This document shows positions 8,001-13,671 of a stretch of 13,671 bases of DNA, one piece after another. Position numbers and translations under genes: made by a program. A model generated the notes under the pieces. The model saw nothing but the letters and a program-made list of their open reading frames with translations. It was not told the origin of the DNA and did no database searches. Source of the stretch: Cudoniella acicularis (taxonomy: Eukaryota > Ascomycota > Leotiomycetes > Helotiales > Helotiaceae); the NCBI GenBank assembly GCA_013054445.1, contig JAAMPI010001502.1:1-13671 (forward strand), in the 5' to 3' direction. Every line of letters starts with the position of its first letter. Position 1 is the stretch's first letter.

Positions 8001-10488
8001 GACTCGCCATTATCAACCGGGCCTTCAGTAGCGGAACGTGGGACAGTTTCGGAGTCAACTTCAGGGACAGTATCGTCTTCTTCAGGGATGACGTCCGCGT
8101 GGCTTCGCCTACTAGCAAAACTTTGTTGTCGAGAATGATCAACTGACGATTGCTTACTGTTGCCGTTGACTACTGCTGCTTCAGCCTCAACATTTTTCCC
8201 GTCTTGCTGGATGTGATCGAGCTCATAGAGGAGGTTGTCCAATTTGCCGAGGCTCCTTTGACGCTCAACGACGTGTTCTAACCTTTCGATTTCACGTTGC
8301 ATTAACTCAGCATCTTGATCTGCTTCGGCCAGGCGTTCTTCTAAGGTAGAGATATAATCCTCGCAGCTGGCTTCGTTTTCACGAACACGCGCGATCTCCT
8401 TGCGAAGCTCCATTATGATTGTCGAATTCTTCTCTTCACCAGAAGTGTGGCCGTCGAGCTTAGCTTCCAGGTCATGGAGATAGTTTTCTGTGCTAGCCTC
8501 GCGGTCCGAAAGCTTTTGAAGGCGGGCCTGAAGTTGTTGATTGACAGTCTCGACATAAGCACACTTAGTCTCTTTTTCGAGAAGTATGGCCTCGGTGTTT
8601 GAAAGAGACGACCGTGTGCTAGACAGGGATTGCTCCAGACTTTGAATTGTTTTTTCATACTCCAAAACAACCTGCTCCACGGCTTCGGCAAAGGAGTTGG
8701 ACCGTTTCAGACGTTCTGTTGCACTGTCACCAAGCGTATCCTCGAAAGCTTGGTTATCAGCCAGTTCGCCATCACGGGCTTTAGCCATTTCAGAGATGAG
8801 CTTTGCATGTCGTTGGCTGAGAGCAGTATAGTTCTCCTGAGTGTCGAGCAGCTGATTTTGTAGCTCCATCTCACGTTCGTTTTGTCGCTCAGGCCTCTCG
8901 ATCGTCGTCGGCCGGCGGTCGCCTCCGCGCTCGGTGCTCCGGATCTGTTCGCGGAGAAAAGCAACCTCTGCTTTTAGACGATCAATTAGCGCTTGCTTGT
9001 CACCCTCGTTATCTGACACCTGCTGAATCCTTGGTTTGCTTTGGATTGCCCGAGCTCGCTGTGCGTACTGGACTGTATTCAAGGTTTCGCTGAGGTGAAA
9101 TTCTGCGGGGGTGACGCAAGCAATCATATAGGTGATGGCGTTGCCCCCTAAAGAATCTTGAAGTAGTCGCGTGAGCTTGGAATCACGATAAGATACGTGA
9201 GATCCAGCTTGGCGGGATGACAGTTGTGAGATGACCTTCCCAAGACTTGCAAGACCGGCGTTGATCGAAATTCCCTCCTTGGCTCGCTCGCCTTGTGCGC
9301 CCGTATTCTTCAGCCTCTCACTTCCTGCCAAATCCACAAAGTGAAATTTGCTATCGATCGTGACCATGGTGTCTCCGCCAGTCATGGCCTCCAAGGGGAC
9401 CGAGAAGCGTTTCTCTGCACCCTGTGCCGTCTGTAACTTGCTTTTGCGCTGGATAAGGTTAAGACTGAACACGGCGTGGGAACGTGATGACTTCGCATTA
9501 ATGGCTGTAGCGTCAGTTTGACGAATCAATGATCCAAAATTCAAAGCGGCCATTAGATCCTCCACAGAATTGATCTCAACCTGGTGTAACCCTGTCAAAA
9601 GTATGTGACCCTTCACGTCCTCCCGAATGCTGACTTGACCTCGTTCGTGCAAGGGCGTGTTTTCTGGTAGAAGTAGATCCCGTAACTGTTCATTGTATAT
9701 TTCAACATAAGTTGCTTTGAGAGACCAATTCTTTTCAGACGATTTGGACAGCATCGCGCCTGCGTTCATAGAATATCTTAGTGGTGTTCGAATTCCCGAA
9801 TTTCGATTGTTCGTTAACCGTCCACTCTCAAGCTTCTCGAAAAGTGCGCTCGCTGCACGTGGGATAACACCTATTGGCATGCATATTAGTTTCCACGATG
9901 TGGTATTGGCCGTGGGGTACAGGAATCGAGCAGAATCTGTTCAGCGCAAAAGCGACTTACCCATGACATCCATATCGGCTTGTTCCCCGGGCCCAGATGT
10001 TCCCATTGTGTACGATTTGCCGGCTCCGGACTGGCCATACGCCAACATTGAGACATTGTAACCTTGTACGAAAGCATTTGTACTCTCAACCAAGTAATCC
10101 CAAATACCTTCCTGATCTACGTCCTCGCCAAAAACCCTGTCGAACACGAATAGCTTCCGTCCTTGTGGTGAGTCTATTGCTAGACTCGTGGGTGATGTTA
10201 CCTGGACCATAGATCGCTGGAATCTTTGTGGGATGAGCTCAAACCCAGGATCTGTAGGCCGGAGCGGCGGTCGCACGCGCACAGCTAAAGGAAGTTAAAT
10301 CTGGGTGCTCTTTCAAAGCAGTGGATGATCTACATACCGACTCTCACTGCAGTCTTGCCATCCTCGTCTGACGCTCTGCTTCCTCCGCCTTTACTTGTCA
10401 TACTCATCCTCGAGTTGGTACGTGGGGGACGCATCATTGCACTCAGCGGTCGGCTTGAGGCCGCGGGCGATTCTGGCGGAGAGGCCAT
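5098..10488 (-). CDS. Kinesin motor protein with long coiled coil, kinesin-4/KIF21-like; one frameshift
   Basis: Exons: 10488-10338, 10284-9961, 9870-5755, 5706-5098. Correcting one base in the G run at 7938-7946 gives about 1732 aa. The start is the first in-frame ATG after an upstream stop. Seen: VRVAVRVRPPL (about 48-58), P-loop GQSGAGKS (134-141), switch I NAKSSRSH (283-290), switch II DLAGSE (338-343), YRDSKLTRLLQDSLGG, and motor end near residue 437. All nucleotide-binding motifs look intact. About 440-1530 is nearly continuous heptad-like E/K/Q/L coiled coil, which implies dimerisation. A Ser/Pro-rich linker follows (about 1540-1605), then a final coiled coil and the tail KKKKKGSLNCF. 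Kinesins with N-terminal motors walk on microtubules, usually plus-end directed. Kinesin-4 placement rests on the long loop before switch II and the AEVAFLREQI segment after the motor, and is inference. The break falls at residue 800; without correction, translation ends about 23 residues later, losing more than half the coil. Confidence 0.9.
5707..5754 (-). other. Last kinesin intron, 48 bp, in frame and without stop codons
   Basis: On the minus strand it begins GTAAGT, contains GCTAACC ten bases before the end, and finishes TTTCAG, so it is a textbook fungal intron. It is a multiple of three and has no stop. Reading through it would insert 16 residues (VSTTVQSC...TFQ) between ATLQ and AKFEEVQ at about residue 1530, where the long coiled coil gives way to the linker. 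The inserted residues break the heptad character, which supports splicing as the normal state. Confidence 0.8.
7938..7946. repeat. Homopolymer G9 (C9 on the coding strand) at the kinesin frame break
   Basis: Nine G on the plus strand. Upstream coding sequence reads in one frame to SDHYPPPEP and then runs to a stop at 7874-7876. Downstream coding sequence is in the next frame (TPPQSPAQSKFVEDKL). Reading eight C instead of nine joins the two as HYPPQSPAQSKF. See findings for the alternatives. Confidence 0.9.
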
Positions 10489-11114
10489 CGCAGAGCGAGG
10501 TATCGAATCCGTTATTGCGACAAAATGATGGGATTGCCGGTGAAGATATTCGTAGAGAGAGAGGTTCCTATCGCGGTTGGTTCCCCCAGAGTGATGGCGA
10601 ACAGCGTCAACAAGGTTCTAGACAGAGTCGCTGTCATCTGTGACCTGTCGCAGGTTTCGAAAAATAAACGTTGTTGCCAGGACGAAGTGAGACCCTCCTT
10701 AAATTGGTCGCCGCGTCGCTTGTTGACAGTTCGTGTTTGGCCGCGCAATTTGGTCGTTGGCGGGTATTTGGTTTGGCGATGCGCGTGCACGAGTATTCGC
10801 TGATCGTCACCACACGATGGAAATGTAGAGGGACTCCTCTGGGCGCTTCTCAGTCTGTAGAAATAATCGTTGGTGAAAGGAGAGGAGGGAAGTTAGGAGG
10901 AAATTGTATGGCGAGCGCCGTTCGCTTTGGTGCAGGGTGCAGGGGCAGCGAGGTTTGGAAAAAAAAAGGAGATACCAAATGTGGGCTAGCGCTTCCCGCT
11001 TCGGGACGTTCTCTCGCGCTTTCAGGGGCAGCGAACAGCGGGCGCCGGGCAGCAGCAGCAAAAGGGGACCTGCGCTCACTACTGGTAACTGGGCGCGATG
11101 GCATTCAATGCGGC

Positions 11115-11142
11115 GGCGACTGGCGACTGGCGACTGGCAACT
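11115..11142 (+). repeat. Short tandem repeat, four copies of a 7-mer
   Basis: Three exact copies of GGCGACT are followed by one variant, GGCAACT. A related GGTAACT occurs at about 11083-11089, just upstream. The region is non-coding as far as can be seen. It looks like a small minisatellite produced by replication slippage. Confidence 0.9.
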
Positions 11143-11750
11143 GGAGTGGGTTCAGCGAACTGGGTTGGCTCACAGTCTCACTCTCACTCGAAAACAAGCC
11201 CTCCAGTGTCCACTGTCCAGCATGTGCCAGCCATGGTCTCAGTGTCTCGCAGCCAGATATATATTATTATACCTGGCGGCCAGCATCAGGGCTCTGGCCT
11301 CGCGGGCGTTGCGTGCTTCTGCTGCTACTAGCCCACTGTGCATATCACACACATGAACTTGATGATTAGATTCAAGCACTGATGCGGCAGCCTTCGCAAA
11401 TCTCTGCTGGCGCCCATGGGCCGTGGTATCACTCCAGTCACCAGTGTTTCGCGCTCGATGCTGGTGATGGACCGTGGACATCGCTGGTCAGCACAGCGCC
11501 GAACTTCGCGTTTGGGGGAGACGAGATGGCCAGGGGAGACTGATCACTGCTCCACCAACTGGCACTCTGGCACCACCCGCTCCACGGTCCACCGACGGCG
11601 ACGGACCAAATGGAGCTTTTCGTCCAGCTGCCGGCCCGTCTCCTCTTCTCTCCCAGGTTCCTCACGGTCTCCAAGCCTTCCAGGACCAGACTTGAACTCG
11701 TCGAGTGCTGCAGCTGGGCACCGCCGCGAGAATTCCAAGCCGACCTCATA

Positions 11751-11766
11751 TCGATAGGGATATCGA
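11751..11766. repeat. Short inverted repeat TCGATA-GGGA-TATCGA
   Basis: Perfect 6-bp arms around a 4-base spacer. It could be a dyad protein-binding site or chance; a second inverted repeat begins five bases downstream. Confidence 0.6.
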
Positions 11767-11770
11767 AACG

Positions 11771-11803
11771 CCTAGGATGCTTCCCCGCATCTCTGATCCT
11801 AGG
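11771..11803. repeat. Inverted repeat CCTAGGAT/ATCCTAGG
   Basis: Perfect 8-bp arms at 11771-11778 and 11796-11803 enclose 17 bases, so RNA from either strand could form a hairpin. No T-run or gene end is nearby to make it a terminator. The CCTAGG core recurs at 12602-12607 and 13324-13329. Confidence 0.6.
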
Positions 11804-12480
11804 AAGAGGTAGCACCTCAACCACGAATTGTCAGATCGAGGCGAGCAATCCATGAGCAGCCCAGTGGGCCCCTCGCACCGGAATCAGTCTTCAGGACGGC
11901 AGCATCCAGCTAGCAAACCGTCACAAACTGCCTCCCATTGCAAGATCAGATCGTTCAAGGGGGCGTGCACCTGCTTCTAGCTCAAAAGCTACTGGGCTAG
12001 TCGCGTACTATGGCTTCTTATGGAGATGTAGTTGGAAACTTGAGAAGCTGGTGCGAGTCTGAACATCCGATCGGTCGCATCTACCCTGCTGCTGATTGCT
12101 GAAGTTGTAAGCCCCTTGAAATTGAGGCGTAGTAGGCGTACATATACATTATGCATTCACACCGGCCGTCATTTTGCCTGATATCAAACAGTCAGTACGC
12201 AGGATTCAGCGGCGATATGCAGCTCGCCGGAGAAATTCTTTTAAACTTCAAGACCAATGCTCTCAAGCGCGTGGACGGCATGGTGGCGGAATGAAGCCCG
12301 GTGTACACAGTCGGTCTCCGTGCCTACGGAGAAAAAACAATAGTGCCCCCAGCCTCCCCGCTTGGAGTCAACTCCAAAAGCTCTTAGCCCTCGTTCTCTC
12401 AAAGTGACGACAGCTAATTTAAGATTGCGTATCCGCCGCAAGTGTTTCAAGATTTTGGGAAACCCGTTTTAACTCTGAGA

Positions 12481-12699
12481 TGTCTCTTGGTCGTTTCTTT
12501 TGAAGAGGATCATCTCCCCTTCATTTCTTCAAGTTCAACTCGGGTCTCGTTTCTGACCGACTCTCAGCGCCCACCCTCGGACCACAGCCCGTGTTCTGCT
12601 ACCTAGGTATTACTCCTTTTCACTACCCTAATACCGAAAGTCTTCACATCTTCGACTATCAAGATGCCTAACGTGAAGGATCTTCGCAACATATTTTGA
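12481..12699 (+). promoter_or_regulatory. Pyrimidine-rich leader-like stretch ending in an 11-codon mini-ORF
   Basis: From about 12481 to 12663 the plus strand is rich in TC runs (CTTCATTTCTTC, ACTCCTTTTCACTACCC, CTTCACATCTTCGAC), typical of promoters and 5' UTRs of well-expressed filamentous-fungal genes. It leads to a well-placed ATG at 12664-12666 (context ATCAAG-ATG). The frame, MPNVKDLRNIF, stops at TGA 12697-12699. I found no convincing donor in it and no clear continuation. It could be a uORF, the first codons of a decayed gene, or chance. Confidence 0.3.
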
Positions 12700-13671
12700 T
12701 CACCTCGTCATCTCGTGCAACCCCGGCTCCGCTCCACGACAATGCTACACCACCCAGGCCTTATTGCGGTGACCCTTGGCTTTGGAATGATCCGATACAA
12801 GGTCGAAGAACCCTAATTGGGCAAATTGCCCGCTCAATACCCTTCCCCTTTCTACTCGGACAAAGATGCTCGCAGCTGGTGGCTGGTCCCTTGAGAGGTC
12901 AGTTCTTAATCATTTGTCACATTTTTTTCTTCAGCGGCTGCACACGTGCAGAGAAGACTGACAGAAGCTCAATTGCATCGTGGTGGCGGTGGATCAGACT
13001 ATCTTGCATTACTCCGATGCAGATGTTCTGCAACCCCGAAGAAGGCTTCTAGTTTGTAAAAATGTCCGACCCTTTGGTCTACTGTCACAACATTCAAAGC
13101 AAAACAACAAAGCTCTTCTGTTACAAGACAAATAGCACTGGATTATTTCCTCACCTGCTACGTACGTCAACAAGCTCAAGGACTCAGTTGCTGCTGCCAC
13201 CAACTGCAAGCCCAATTGGCAAACGACAACCTGCCACGACGGAGCATACGGCACTGTATATGCCTGCTGGTATCTGACCGCGAAGGATCTGACCTTTTCC
13301 TCTAGTCGGTTTGCTTCCAACCTACCTAGGCAGCTGATATTACGGCACGATAGAAACATCACCTACCTCCATGGTTAAGCCGAAAGCTAAGAGGGCGCAG
13401 CTCTCAAACTAGGCATGTTGTTTACTGCGATATTCGTGAGTAGCTTTCCTATTGTGAGTGTCTATCTCATCCTCAGGAAAAACGGAACCGAGACAGCATT
13501 CAATCGATCCGCATCAGGCGAGGACATGTAGCCCCGCCAAATTTCTACCTCACTCCACCTTCCACCTCAGCCAGAAATCTTCATCACGAGTCTAGGTGGT
13601 TCCCATCTTTAACGGCAGTTCATGCATAAGTGGTATCGACGTCTGCTATACGTCCCGCCTTATAGGTGTTG
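12700..13671. other. Right-end region with cysteine-containing open frames, no gene recognised
   Basis: Two adjacent plus-strand frames look mildly coding. The first, from ATG 13062, reads MSDPLVYCHNIQSKTTKLFCYK. The second is open from 13136 to TAA 13376-13378 and reads TYVNKLKDSVAAATNCKPNW, then TTTCHDGAYGTVYACWYLTA. If one frame change joined them, five cysteines would fall in about 90 residues. No signal peptide, family signature or clear intron supports a gene. Upstream (about 12937-12942) TTCTTCAG resembles an acceptor, but the matching donor would make an intron of only about 37 bp. From 13380 to the end I see nothing. Confidence 0.25.

Larger units (their letters stand above)
10489..12480. 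other. Long intergenic stretch upstream of the kinesin gene, no gene recognised
   Basis: The part next to 10488 must hold the kinesin promoter and 5' UTR. A CCAAT box on the minus strand (ATTGG on +, 10703-10707) lies about 215 bp upstream of the start codon. Several open frames of 60-232 codons exist on both strands, but their translations are rich in Ser/Arg/Trp/Cys without domain patterning and overlap one another, as expected from chance in moderately GC-rich DNA. No tRNA, rRNA or transposon ends were seen. An A9 run lies at 10959-10967. An unannotated long non-coding transcript cannot be excluded by eye. Confidence 0.5.

Noticed and set aside
10671..11369. 232-codon plus-strand open frame upstream of the kinesin
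   Set aside because: Its composition (Ser/Arg/Gly/Trp/Cys-rich, crossing the 7-mer repeat) has no domain pattern, and several other frames overlap it; likely chance in GC-richer DNA.
11438..11824. 128-codon minus-strand frame and its plus-strand counterpart 11410-11757
   Set aside because: Low-complexity Ser/Trp/Arg-rich translations on both strands over the same DNA, with no motif.
13009..13362. 117-codon minus-strand frame near the right end
   Set aside because: No recognisable motif; the plus-strand frames over the same bases look slightly more protein-like.
1..13671. CRISPR array, tRNA, rRNA or intact transposon
   Set aside because: No regularly spaced repeats, cloverleaf or B-box-like sequence, rRNA-like sequence, or terminal repeats flanking a transposase were seen on either strand.

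Overview
The window looks like nuclear DNA of a filamentous ascomycete (Pezizomycotina). The genes have short introns (48-90 bp, one of 200 bp) with GTAAGT/GTGAGC-type donors, CTAAC/CTGAC-like branch sites and CAG/TAG acceptors. The gene set is a zinc-type MDR oxidoreductase, an RTA1-like membrane protein, a fungal-type SDR and a very long kinesin. The overall flavour suggests Leotiomycetes, but that is an impression that the sequence alone does not prove.

Layout. (1) 1-345 (+): 3' end of an MDR-superfamily oxidoreductase, cut by the window edge. (2) 786-1556 (-): intronless 256-aa protein with a free-standing RapZ C-terminal-like domain. (3) 1557-1975: shared promoter region between that gene and the next. 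(4) 1976-3304 (+): six-exon RTA1-family membrane protein, reconstructed at 309 aa. (5) 3384-3840 (-): two-exon SDR that stops after 131 aa, without the catalytic half, so probably a broken gene; it faces the RTA1 gene tail to tail, with 79 bp between the stop codons. (6) 4142-4873: a region of coding-like but interrupted frames on both strands, read tentatively as gene relics. (7) 5098-10488 (-): the dominant gene, a four-exon kinesin of about 1732 aa (N-terminal motor, very long coiled coil, proline-rich linker, basic C-terminus). Its reading frame is broken once, at a run of nine G (nine C on the coding strand) at 7938-7946. (8) 10489-13671: about 3.2 kb with no recognisable gene. It holds a 7-bp tandem repeat, small inverted repeats, a pyrimidine-rich leader-like stretch with an 11-codon mini-ORF, and a cysteine-containing open frame near the right end.

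The genes do not form an obvious pathway. MDR, SDR and RTA1-like genes often occur near one another in fungal accessory regions, and a truncated SDR beside other interrupted frames suggests that the left third is the less conserved, rearranged part. The kinesin is a housekeeping-type motor gene. No convincing new system was found. The points most worth checking are the kinesin homopolymer frameshift, its stop-free in-frame intron, and the free-standing RapZ-C-like protein.
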